Positions 17,089 to 24,483 of a DNA stretch of 64,000 nt are shown here, piece by piece. Position 1 is the first letter of the stretch. The number at the start of each line of letters is the position of its first letter. Origin of the DNA: UBA1361 sp041656375 (GTDB taxonomy: Bacteria; Bacillota_I; Bacilli_A; RFN20; CAG-826); assembly GCA_964410505.1 (NCBI GenBank), contig CAYPGR010000001.1, forward strand, positions 186,001 through 250,000. Reading direction: 5' to 3'. A program made the translations under genes and the position numbers. The notes below the pieces were generated by a model. That model was not told where the DNA came from. It did no database searches and saw nothing but the letters and a program-made list of their open reading frames with translations.

Positions 17089-18465
17089 ATGGCAATTAAA
17101 GCATTTAAAACAATTAAAGAAGTTGTTGGGCCATTGATGGTTGTTGAACATGTCAGTGGTGTTAAATTTGATGAGCTTGTTCGCATCATCCAAAGTAACG
17201 GTGAAGAGCGGCTTGGTAAAGTATTAGAAATTGATCAAGATAAAGCGGTTGTTCAACTTTTTGAAAGTAGTCAAGGTCTTAAAATTGATGATGCGAAAGC
17301 TATTTTTACAGGAGAAGGTGTGACCTTTGGGGTCTCACCTCACATCCTTGGACGGAAGTTTGACGGCCTTGGTCGTCCGATTGATCAAAAAGGACATATT
17401 ATTCCTTTAAAAAGAGTTGATATTAACGGGGTACCATTAAATCCTGTGGCACGTAATTTCCCTAACGAATTTATTCAAACTGGGATCAGTGCGATTGATG
17501 GTCTTAATACCCTTGTTCGGGGCCAAAAGCTCCCAATCTTTTCAGGTTCAGGATTAACCCATAACCGCTTAGCGGCCCAAATTGCGAAACAAGCGACGGT
17601 GCTTGGGAAAGATGAAAAATTCGCAGTTGTATTCGCGGCCATTGGGATTACCTTTGAAGAAGCAAACTTCTTTAGTGAAGTGTTTGAACAAAGTGACGCC
17701 CTTGACCGTACGGTCATGTTTATTAATCTTGCTAACGATCCCGCGATTGAGCGGATTGCCACCCCACGGATGGCGATTACGGCTGCCGAATATTTAGCGT
17801 ATGACTTAGGGATGCATGTCTTAGTTATCTTAACGGATATTACAAACTACGCCGAAGCGCTTCGCGAAATTAGTGCCGCACGGAAAGAAGTGCCAGGACG
17901 GCGCGGCTATCCAGGTTATATGTATACTGATCTTGCCTCCCTTTATGAACGGGCAGGACGGATTAAAGGCCTTGAAGGATCCATTACCCAAATCCCGATT
18001 TTAACAATGCCTGAAGACGATAAAACGCACCCCATTCCGGACTTAACCGGTTATATTACTGAAGGACAAATTATTTTATCGCGTCCCCTTTCCTTTAAAG
18101 GATTAACGCCACCAATTGACGTGTTACCGTCGCTTTCCCGCCTTAAAGATAAAGGGATTGGTAAAGGCAAAACACGTGATGACCATGCGGATACGATGAA
18201 CCAATTATTTAGTGCCTATGCCCGCGGTAAAGACGCGAAAGAATTGTCCCTTATTTTAGGTGACAGTGCCCTAAGTGAAATCGATCAAAAATATGCCCAA
18301 TTTGCGGATGCTTTTGAAGCACAATATATTTCGCAAGGTTTTGAAACGAATCGCACGATTGAAGAGACCCTTGATTTAGGATGGAAACTCCTTGGTATTT
18401 TACCGCGTCAAGAATTAAAGCGGATTGATCCAGCACTCGTAGAAAAGTATTATAAGGAAGCTTAG
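17089..18465 (+). CDS. ntpB: V-type ATPase regulatory subunit B
   Basis: 458 residues. Same fold as subunit A but the P-loop is replaced by FSGSGLTHNRLAAQIA, the hallmark of the non-catalytic subunit; EISAARKEVPGRRGYPGYMYTD region supplies interface residues including the arginine finger. Alternates with A in the head. RBS AAAGGAGGA. Confidence 0.97.
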   Translation: MAIKAFKTIKEVVGPLMVVEHVSGVKFDELVRIIQSNGEERLGKVLEIDQDKAVVQLFESSQGLKIDDAKAIFTGEGVTFGVSPHILGRKFDGLGRPIDQKGHIIPLKRVDINGVPLNPVARNFPNEFIQTGISAIDGLNTLVRGQKLPIFSGSGLTHNRLAAQIAKQATVLGKDEKFAVVFAAIGITFEEANFFSEVFEQSDALDRTVMFINLANDPAIERIATPRMAITAAEYLAYDLGMHVLVILTDITNYAEALREISAARKEVPGRRGYPGYMYTDLASLYERAGRIKGLEGSITQIPILTMPEDDKTHPIPDLTGYITEGQIILSRPLSFKGLTPPIDVLPSLSRLKDKGIGKGKTRDDHADTMNQLFSAYARGKDAKELSLILGDSALSEIDQKYAQFADAFEAQYISQGFETNRTIEETLDLGWKLLGILPRQELKRIDPALVEKYYKEA

Positions 18466-18471
18466 TCTTTT

Positions 18472-19104
18472 ATGAGCACAACACAAATTAATCCAACCCG
18501 GATGGAGTTACAAAAGTTACGGGAAAAACTTGCGACCACACGCCGTGGACACAAGCTTTTAAAAGATAAACAAGATGAGTTAATTCATCAATTTATTCCC
18601 TTGCTTCAAACATATAAACCGTTACGGATTAAAGTGGAGGAAATGCTTCAAGAAACCTTAAATCTTTACCAAGTCGCTTGTGTCAAAATGACCAAAGAAG
18701 AAATTAACGACCAAGTCAACGATGCGGTAACGAAGCATGCCCTGATCTCCGGATTTGAGCGAGTGATGGGGGTGATTGTGCCGAAACTAACAAGTCAAGA
18801 GGTGAGTGCGGAGCCGAGTTATGATTTATTACTGACGACGAGCGCTTTTGACGACCTGATTGCAGCAATTAAAGATTTGTTTGCGATGCTTATGGAACTA
18901 GTTAATCTTGAAACAACGATAAAAATATTGGTTGCAGAGATTGAAAAGTCAAAACGGCGGGTAAACGCCATTGAAAATATTGTCATCAAAGAGATCGTTG
19001 AACAGGTCCGTGTTATTCGGATGAAATTGACCGATCTTGAACGCAGTAATACAATCCGTATGATGAAGAGTAAAGAAATCATCATTGAGAAGAAACTTAA
19101 ATAA
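18472..19104 (+). CDS. ntpD: V-type ATPase subunit D (central shaft)
   Basis: 210 residues: N- and C-terminal helices (NPTRMELQKLREKLATTRRG and the RVNAIENIVI / IRMKLTDLERSN region) forming the antiparallel coiled coil that rotates in the A3B3 head. Last gene of the operon; a terminator follows directly. Confidence 0.93.
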   Translation: MSTTQINPTRMELQKLREKLATTRRGHKLLKDKQDELIHQFIPLLQTYKPLRIKVEEMLQETLNLYQVACVKMTKEEINDQVNDAVTKHALISGFERVMGVIVPKLTSQEVSAEPSYDLLLTTSAFDDLIAAIKDLFAMLMELVNLETTIKILVAEIEKSKRRVNAIENIVIKEIVEQVRVIRMKLTDLERSNTIRMMKSKEIIIEKKLK

Positions 19105-19110
19105 TATCGT

Positions 19111-19141
19111 AAAAAAAGTCCGGCGCTAACCGGATTTTTTT
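19111..19141 (+). terminator. Bidirectional terminator between V-ATPase operon and cyclase gene
   Basis: A7-GTCCGG...CCGGA-T7: TCCGG (19119-19123) pairs with CCGGA (19130-19134), flanked by A-run and T-run, so it works for both converging genes. Confidence 0.85.
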
Positions 19142-19148
19142 ATTTGAA

Positions 19149-20300
19149 TTATAACTGATCAATTGTTTTGGGATTGCGGATACGTTTATCTTTAAACATC
19201 CGCTCATCAATAATCGCAAACAGTTCCGGAATGCTAACTTGCGACTCTTTCTTAAACTGATAAAAGCCGGCGCTAAAGCCTAACTCAAAGGGCGAAAAAT
19301 CTGTGCCAATAAAATCCTTAAATTGAAGCCGCAATGAATTGATATGCTTGTGAAGGACTTCCGGTTCAGTGATGTCACTAATGATGATAAATTCATCACC
19401 GCCGAGGCGGGCAACAAACGCGCTTTCCTTACAATAATTCTTAAAAAATTGCGACACTTTTCGGAGCGCATCGTCGCCACGATGATGGCCTAAGGTATCG
19501 TTGATATTTTTGAAGTTATCAAGGTCGACCATGATAATCGAGAAACTATCAGCAGGCCCTAAATTGCTTATTTTTCGTTGGAGGAAGGCGGTTAAGTTCC
19601 GCCGGTTAGCGAGCCCGGTTAAAAAGTCAGTGGTGGCTGAAAGATGCTGGACACTCATCGCTAAGATCATAAAAGAGTAAGTATTGCCTAAAATGATAAA
19701 AGAGATATCGGGGATGAAAATTTGAATGATTTGACTCACGATTGGCAAACTAAAAACGACAAAGAAAATATACCGTTCAATTAGTGAAATGGTATAAAAG
19801 AAGCGGAAGTAAACCATCAAGGTCATGAGATAAAATAAAATAAAAAACCCTGAGTAAATAAAGAATAAATTGCCACGCTCATAAACCCCATTGGTAATCG
19901 TAAAATAAAGATTAGTGCCGGGGATGGCCGAAATAAACGTGAGGACATAGTGAACAACCAACGCCGCATAAACAGCGTGAAGATAGGAACGAGGCATTTT
20001 ATCAAGGTGCGTTGAGTTGACGATATAAACAAACCAAAGGGCGCTGATTGTCGGCATGGCTAAAATGTAGGTGATAACCGTGGCATAGCGAATAATACTT
20101 GGGAGCGCAAATGAATGCGGGCTTGCGTGAAGGCGATTAAATAAATCGATGATAATGGAGATTAAGATTGAAAAAAATAGGAAACGTAAGGTTCGCCGAA
20201 GTTGACTACTTTTTTCAAATTGTGCACGCACAAATAAAAAGGATACTAAGAGAACTAGTACCGAAGAAATCGCCAACACAAGCAGATAAATTAAATCCAT
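19149..20300 (-). CDS. Membrane diguanylate cyclase
   Basis: 383 residues: about six membrane helices (1-215), then a GGDEF domain (about 220-380) with DFLTGLANRR, DLDNFKNIND and the intact active site GGDEF at 300-304. It should make c-di-GMP from two GTP. The allosteric product-inhibition I-site (R-x-x-D, five residues before GGDEF) reads KESA, so feedback inhibition is probably lost. It lies back to back with the first c-di-GMP riboswitch, which makes it the likely local source of the ligand. The membrane part matches no sensor domain known to me. Confidence 0.92.
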   Translation of the reverse strand: MDLIYLLVLAISSVLVLLVSFLFVRAQFEKSSQLRRTLRFLFFSILISIIIDLFNRLHASPHSFALPSIIRYATVITYILAMPTISALWFVYIVNSTHLDKMPRSYLHAVYAALVVHYVLTFISAIPGTNLYFTITNGVYERGNLFFIYSGFFILFYLMTLMVYFRFFYTISLIERYIFFVVFSLPIVSQIIQIFIPDISFIILGNTYSFMILAMSVQHLSATTDFLTGLANRRNLTAFLQRKISNLGPADSFSIIMVDLDNFKNINDTLGHHRGDDALRKVSQFFKNYCKESAFVARLGGDEFIIISDITEPEVLHKHINSLRLQFKDFIGTDFSPFELGFSAGFYQFKKESQVSIPELFAIIDERMFKDKRIRNPKTIDQL

Positions 20301-20519
20301 AGTACACCTTATTTATAAATTATAGCACAAGCCCCATTTCCGTAAGGAGCTGACCGTATAACCCCATAGATAAAGCGTTTACATGTCGCTAATCATTGCA
20401 TTGAATTTTATTGTGCTTACGCACTTGTGTATGCGCACCCATATATCCTTATTGTATTTATGGTCATACGATGGTGATTTGTCCAAATCATATTTTTTAT
20501 TTTTTTATATTTTTTATTG
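20301..20519. other. Divergent intergenic region upstream of the first riboswitch
   Basis: No gene is seen. The leftward cyclase promoter should lie near 20310-20380, but no convincing boxes were found. Confidence 0.4.
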
Positions 20520-20547
20520 TTGACAATTTTTTCGGCTTATATATAAT
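20520..20547 (+). promoter_or_regulatory. Promoter of the fibre-subunit operon
   Basis: TTGACA (20520-20525), 16-nt spacer, TATAAT (20542-20547): a consensus sigma-A promoter. It starts RNA a few bases before the riboswitch aptamer. Confidence 0.85.
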
Positions 20548-20555
20548 GAAAGTGT

Positions 20556-20628
20556 AAAAAGGCAAAACTAAAGTAATTTAGTGACGCAAAACTATAGGGT
20601 CTTAATAAAATAAGATAGCCAGCTACCG
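20556..20628 (+). ncRNA. c-di-GMP-I (GEMM-I) riboswitch aptamer 1
   Basis: Conserved GEMM blocks appear in order: AAAGGCAAAACTA, a 5-bp stem CTAAA/TTTAG closed by the GNRA tetraloop GTAA, GTGACGCAAAACTATAGGGTC, a second stem (CTTA/TAAG) and GATAGCCAGCTACCG. The tetraloop and the purine-rich receptor side are those of class I aptamers that bind one c-di-GMP. It lies in the 5' leader of the fibre genes. Confidence 0.92.
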
Positions 20629-20655
20629 AAATGAGAGTTAGGTGGCTGTTTTTAT
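20620..20655 (+). terminator. Riboswitch 1 expression platform: intrinsic terminator
   Basis: CAGCTACC (20620-20627) pairs over 8 bp (one G-U) with GGTGGCTG (20641-20648), followed by TTTTTATT. The left arm is the 3' end of the aptamer, so ligand-bound aptamer and terminator compete. This predicts that c-di-GMP turns expression on; the direction is inference. Confidence 0.8.
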
Positions 20656-20748
20656 TAAACAAATAGATCTTAATAAAAATAATTAACTAACTACCACTTC
20701 GGTCAAACTTGTACGACACAAGGCAAGCGCAGAAAGGAATGGTTGTTT

Positions 20749-21597
20749 ATGAGAAATAGAAAACAATTAATACTTAGTCTCTTAGCGCTCGTTTTAGTTA
20801 GCGGTTTAGCCGCAACGAGTAGTACTTTCGCTTGGTTTACTTCGACTCGGACGGCCTCACTTACGTTTAGTAGTGCGACTGTTGAAAATCGGAGTAGTGA
20901 TCTAAAAGTTACCTTAGCCGGTTCCCTTAATAACTTTGATTCCGAAAGTGACGCAAATAATGTAATTACATTAACCGGCGCTAATCGGGTCACGGATATT
21001 TCTGGTAATGGTATTAACTTTTACAAACCAGTGTGGGCATCGACCGAAGACACTGCCTCAGTCATTAATGAAGTATCAACAACGAATGCCGATGGCTACT
21101 ACATTGATATCTTATTAAAGATTGAACGTACGAGTACGAACCCAAATCCTAAGGGCCTCAAAGTATACTTAGGAGAAGATACAGCGATTCTTCCAGTTGA
21201 TGGCGGGAACGCTAAAGACGTCTTCGCGGTTGAAGCCGCACGGATGGCTGTTATCGGTTATGATGACGCAGCGCGTACCAATCCCGCTCTCAGACACCTC
21301 TATGCACCCGTCGCTGAAGCAACTCCAAAGTATCTCATTGAGAACGCTGCGGAAACGGCTTACGAACTTGATGGGTATGAATTGGTGGATGCAAGTACGG
21401 AGCTTAAGTCGACCGCATTTGTTACCGAAACATTACAAGCAAATGCCACTTACGAAATTGCTGACTTAATGACAGCTTCCGAAGCCTACGTTGGATTCCG
21501 GTTCTGGATCGAAGGAACGGATAGTGAAACCGTCAACGATAAAGCTCTCGGCGGTATGTTCAAAGTCGCCCTGGATGTTTATAGTCTTGAAGTCTAA
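20749..21597 (+). CDS. Secreted fibre protein 1, TasA/camelysin (SipW-dependent) type
   Basis: 282 residues. The N-terminus is a signal peptide followed by the SipW-class junction (GLAATSSTFAWFTSTRTA); mature part is beta-rich with low cysteine content. Motifs shared with the next two proteins: ISGNGINFYKPVW, LKVYLGEDTAI, LYAPVAEATPKYLI and FRFWIEGTD near the C-terminus. Family knowledge (TasA, CalY): exported, trimmed by SipW and assembled into extracellular fibres. ATG 20749 has AAAGGA upstream; a TTG at 20743 is less likely. First gene behind riboswitch 1. Confidence 0.82.
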   Translation: MRNRKQLILSLLALVLVSGLAATSSTFAWFTSTRTASLTFSSATVENRSSDLKVTLAGSLNNFDSESDANNVITLTGANRVTDISGNGINFYKPVWASTEDTASVINEVSTTNADGYYIDILLKIERTSTNPNPKGLKVYLGEDTAILPVDGGNAKDVFAVEAARMAVIGYDDAARTNPALRHLYAPVAEATPKYLIENAAETAYELDGYELVDASTELKSTAFVTETLQANATYEIADLMTASEAYVGFRFWIEGTDSETVNDKALGGMFKVALDVYSLEV

Positions 21598-21617
21598 TGA
21601 AAAATAAATTGTATAAT
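21587..21617 (+). promoter_or_regulatory. Possible internal promoter before fibre gene 2
   Basis: TTGAAG (21587-21592), 19-nt spacer, TATAAT (21612-21617). Spacing is long, so activity is uncertain; if used it would bypass riboswitch 1. Confidence 0.35.
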
Positions 21618-21623
21618 ATACTC

Positions 21624-21709
21624 ATGTCGCAACCGACATCGACTAAATCTAATCGCTTGATTAGTGCCTTACAATCAACGTAAGGATGAATTCCGGACTA
21701 ACTTACCGG
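21624..21709 (+). promoter_or_regulatory. String of four small hairpins in the leader of fibre gene 2
   Basis: ATGTCG/CGACAT (21624-21639), CTAATC/GATTAG (21649-21664), CCTTAC/GTAAGG (21667-21685) and CCGG/CCGG (21693-21709) follow one another without U-runs. They could be a processing or stability element for the abundant downstream message. No known RNA class was recognised. Confidence 0.5.
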
Positions 21710-21733
21710 TCATGTTCAAAGGAGGAAATACAT

Positions 21734-22612
21734 ATGAACAAAAAGAATAAAGTTTTATTAAGTACAATCGGATTAGTGTTATTAAGCGGGATTGCCGCAA
21801 CAGGCTCAACCTTTGCTTGGTTCACCTCAGTCCGGACCGCATCCATTAACTTCAATGATGCAACCGTTGAAACCAAAAGTGGTAACTTAGTTATCGCCTA
21901 TAGAAGCACTGGTGATGATGGTGGCCTAACTAATAGTTTAGTTGGTAATGTCTTGACCCTTGGTGGTTCAAACAAAATTACGGATGTTTCTGGTGATGGC
22001 GTAAACTTCTACAAACCAGTGTGGGCTGATAGTGCCTCAACCACTGCCTCAGTCATTAATACCGTTACAACTTCTGTTGGTCACTACATTGAATTTGGTA
22101 TTACAGTTAGCCGTAGTAACGCTGCTAGTGCGAATGGATTAAAAGTCTACATTGGCACGGGCACCTCTATCGTTGGTAAAGATGTTGTTGAAGCAACTCC
22201 AGGCTCACCAACCCCTCAAGAAACTGCACAACAAGCATTAAATGACTCTGTCGTTGCTGCAACGCGTTTAGCCGTTGTTGACGCGAGTAATGCAGTCAAG
22301 TTCCGTTATGCGCCAGTTGCTGAAACCTCGCCAGAATATTTAACTCTGGGTACTGGTACTGCTTATGGTTTAACCACCCACGCATTAACAGCTGATAGTT
22401 CTTTAATCACCGGTACTTTCCCAACTGACTTAACCGTCATTCCTGGTAGTGCGAGTGATTATGAAGTTGCTGATCTTACTGGTGCAACCACAACTGCCGA
22501 CCTTACTTTCCGTGTTTGGATTGAAGGTACTGATGATCAAACCATCAATGACATTATTGGTGGCGTCATTAGTGTTAACGTTGCCTTATACGCGCTTGAA
22601 GTTGTTGCCTAA
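21734..22612 (+). CDS. Secreted fibre protein 2, TasA/camelysin (SipW-dependent) type
   Basis: 292 residues with signal peptide and the junction GIAATGSTFAWFTSVRTASI. It shares VSGDGVNFYKPVWADSA, FRYAPVAETSPEYL and FRVWIEGTD with proteins 1 and 3, and is richer in Ala, Thr, Ser and Val, as expected for a major secreted subunit. Strong ribosome binding site AAAGGAGG 8 nt before ATG 21734 suggests the highest translation of the three. Probably exported and cleaved by the SipW-type peptidase at 28.9 kb. Confidence 0.84.
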   Translation: MNKKNKVLLSTIGLVLLSGIAATGSTFAWFTSVRTASINFNDATVETKSGNLVIAYRSTGDDGGLTNSLVGNVLTLGGSNKITDVSGDGVNFYKPVWADSASTTASVINTVTTSVGHYIEFGITVSRSNAASANGLKVYIGTGTSIVGKDVVEATPGSPTPQETAQQALNDSVVAATRLAVVDASNAVKFRYAPVAETSPEYLTLGTGTAYGLTTHALTADSSLITGTFPTDLTVIPGSASDYEVADLTGATTTADLTFRVWIEGTDDQTINDIIGGVISVNVALYALEVVA

Positions 22613-22626
22613 TTAACAATAAATTG

Positions 22627-22653
22627 ATACTCCCGGGCATCGCTCGGGAGTAT
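22627..22653 (+). terminator. Stable hairpin between fibre genes 2 and 3
   Basis: ATACTCCCG (22627-22635) pairs with CGGGAGTAT (22645-22653), 9 bp, then TTAATAA. Without a full U-run it is likely a partial terminator or 3'-end protector that lowers expression of gene 3. Confidence 0.55.
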
Positions 22654-22670
22654 TTAATAAAGGATTAAAA

Positions 22671-23528
22671 ATGAAAAAAAGAAATCTCGGACAAGTTCTT
22701 ACCATTCTCTTTATTAGTGGAATGATGACAACAGCAGGGACCCTTGCATGGTTTCAAACTGTCCGAAATGCTGAAATTTCGTTTAAGAGTGCCTCGGTCT
22801 ATTCGGCCTCAAGCGATTTAATTATTAACTTTAAATCTTCACTTAATACTTTCACTTCAAATGTGAAAGATACGAATGATAACTCCATTACCCTTGGCGG
22901 TTCTTTAAAAGTTACCGACATATCTGGTGATGGAATCAATTTATATAAACCGATTTGGTCGGCGACGAATGATATCGCCCAAGAAATACAAGACGTCCCA
23001 ACCACCGGCGCGGCTGGTGTGACCAATGGTTATTATATTGACTTTACCGTCACCCTTGAGCGTTTAGCGAGTGTCGGTGAGGGTGTTAAGGTTTATCTTG
23101 GTGCAGGCTCGGGCATCTTCCCTAAAAACCCACTCGTGACCAAAGATGTTGAGATTGTTAAAGCCACACGTCTTGCTGTCATCAATTATGATGATTATGA
23201 TAGCGAAACGGGGAATCCGGAATTGGTCTTCTTACATGCGCCAGTCGCAGAATCAAATCCAACCTATCTGATTCCTGGGACAGGCGCTTATGGAACAACA
23301 ACCCACGCCTTTGCAACAGGGGTCACATTGAAGACAAATGCCTTCATTACGGCGCCAACGATTGCAGCCTCTGAAGTGGCATATCCCGCGATAGCGGACC
23401 TCATGACAGAAACAAGCGAGGACGTCACCTTCCGCGTTTGGGTTGAAGGCACAGATGTTGACACTAAGAACGAAAATATTTTAGGGGCATTTGCCATTGT
23501 CCTTAATCTCTATTCTGTCGCAGAATAA
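22671..23528 (+). CDS. Secreted fibre protein 3, TasA/camelysin (SipW-dependent) type
   Basis: 285 residues. Signal peptide with the variant junction TTAGTLAWFQTVRNAEISF; shared motifs ISGDGINLYKPIW, KVYLGAGSGIF, LHAPVAESNPTYLI and FRVWVEGTD. As third and probably least expressed copy it could be a minor or tip subunit (inference). AAAGGA precedes the ATG; a strong terminator closes the operon. Confidence 0.82.
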   Translation: MKKRNLGQVLTILFISGMMTTAGTLAWFQTVRNAEISFKSASVYSASSDLIINFKSSLNTFTSNVKDTNDNSITLGGSLKVTDISGDGINLYKPIWSATNDIAQEIQDVPTTGAAGVTNGYYIDFTVTLERLASVGEGVKVYLGAGSGIFPKNPLVTKDVEIVKATRLAVINYDDYDSETGNPELVFLHAPVAESNPTYLIPGTGAYGTTTHAFATGVTLKTNAFITAPTIAASEVAYPAIADLMTETSEDVTFRVWVEGTDVDTKNENILGAFAIVLNLYSVAE

Positions 23529-23548
23529 TCTTAAGAAAAAACCACCAA

Positions 23549-23576
23549 AACCACCATTTATGATGGTGGTTTTTTA
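23549..23576 (+). terminator. Terminator of the fibre-subunit operon
   Basis: AACCACCAT (23549-23557) pairs with ATGGTGGTT (23563-23571), then TTTTT. Confidence 0.9.
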
Positions 23577-23690
23577 TTGGCTGATGTGGTGAAATAAGTC
23601 GGATTTGCAGTTTTTAAAGGGTGAAGTTAGGGTAAAGTTCCGAAAACGATCAAGATAAGTGCGGCATTATGGCGAAAAATATACATATAA

Positions 23691-23719
23691 TTGACACTTT
23701 CGCGGGATTAATGTAAAAT
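23691..23719 (+). promoter_or_regulatory. Promoter of the small membrane protein gene
   Basis: TTGACA (23691-23696), 17-nt spacer, TAAAAT (23714-23719). No riboswitch lies in the short leader. Confidence 0.75.
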
Positions 23720-23755
23720 CAATATACGAATACATATCGTTTAGGAGTGACCAAA

Positions 23756-24127
23756 ATGTCCGATATCAAAAAGAAAAAAATTCAACTTCCTGACTGGCTT
23801 CAATATGTTTTAGTGGGTCTTGAAGTCCTGGTGATGGTTGTTTTAGTCATTATTGCTTTTATTTCGATGCAAGCTGCAAATACTGGATCGGGAACCGGTT
23901 TTATTAAATGGCTTGTTCTCAATCAAGTGTGGTTCTTCATTATTGTTGTGTTACCACTCATCATTCTCTTCCTCTTCAATATCTACCTACTCATCAAGAT
24001 CATTAACGAATCTGCAAATAAAGAATTCCAAGCGATGACCAAAGAAGAATTGATGGAAGAAGCGCGTCGACAAGCTCGTGAAGAACTTCAAAAAGAACTT
24101 CAAAAACAAAAAGAAGAACAAAAGTAA
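23756..24127 (+). CDS. Small membrane protein with C-terminal charged helix
   Basis: 123 residues: two membrane helices (about 15-40 and 58-82) and a cytosolic Glu/Gln/Lys/Arg-rich helix (EELMEEARRQAREELQKELQ). ATG 23756 lies 8 nt after AGGAG; the GTG at 23747 is inside that site. No family recognised. It has its own promoter and terminator between the two riboswitch-controlled operons. A similar charged helix ends the SipW-type protein and the DUF2357-like protein, hinting at cytosolic coiled-coil contacts (inference). Confidence 0.7.
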   Translation: MSDIKKKKIQLPDWLQYVLVGLEVLVMVVLVIIAFISMQAANTGSGTGFIKWLVLNQVWFFIIVVLPLIILFLFNIYLLIKIINESANKEFQAMTKEELMEEARRQAREELQKELQKQKEEQK

Positions 24128-24140
24128 ATTATTAAGTAAA

Positions 24141-24168
24141 AAAGAGCCATAATAAATGGCTTTTTTTA
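24141..24168 (+). terminator. Terminator of the small membrane protein gene
   Basis: AGCCAT (24145-24150) pairs with ATGGCT (24156-24161), followed by a T-run. Confidence 0.85.
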
Positions 24169-24189
24169 ATCAATATAAAGTGCTCAGCG

Positions 24190-24218
24190 TTGACAACCTT
24201 ATATGTTTTACATATAAT
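24190..24218 (+). promoter_or_regulatory. Promoter of the fibre-assembly operon
   Basis: Exact consensus TTGACA (24190-24195), 17-nt spacer, TATAAT (24213-24218). Such a strong promoter makes the riboswitch downstream the main control point. Confidence 0.9.
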
Positions 24219-24226
24219 TAAAGTAG

Positions 24227-24296
24227 AAAAGGGCAAAACTAGTGAAAACTAGCGACGCAAAACTAAAGGGCCTTCATTGATGGTAGCCAGTTGCCA
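24227..24296 (+). ncRNA. c-di-GMP-I (GEMM-I) riboswitch aptamer 2
   Basis: AAAAGGGCAAAACTAG, a 5-bp stem CTAGT/ACTAG with GAAA tetraloop, CGACGCAAAACTAAAGGGCC, a short second stem and GATGGTAGCCAGTTGCC give the full GEMM-I pattern. Stems differ in sequence from aptamer 1 but pair equally well, which is covariation evidence within this window. Confidence 0.92.
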
Positions 24297-24352
24297 AAAA
24301 GGAATAATGAAAATCATTATTTCTGGCAGTAAGGGTTAGCATCATTTTTATT
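24278..24352 (+). terminator. Riboswitch 2 expression platform: long terminator hairpin
   Basis: TGATGGTAGCC (24278-24288) can pair with GGTTAGCATCA (about 24335-24345), extended inside by TTGCC/GGCAG and an AATAATGA/TCATTATT hairpin, and followed by TTTTTATT. The left arm is the 3' strand of the aptamer's second stem, so ligand binding should block termination (ON switch, inferred). Confidence 0.65.
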
Positions 24353-24483
24353 AGATCTTGTTAACTAATCTTTCTTTAAAAAGATGATAAACGCTCGTTA
24401 TGTAATCGTGATAAAATATGAATACATACAAACAGCCTAAATTATCTTAATAATTTACTTCCAATCGAAAAATGGAGAAAACT

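Noticed and set aside
23577..23690. Third riboswitch before the small membrane protein
   Set aside because: No GEMM blocks; the promoter lies after this region, leaving a leader of about 30 nt.
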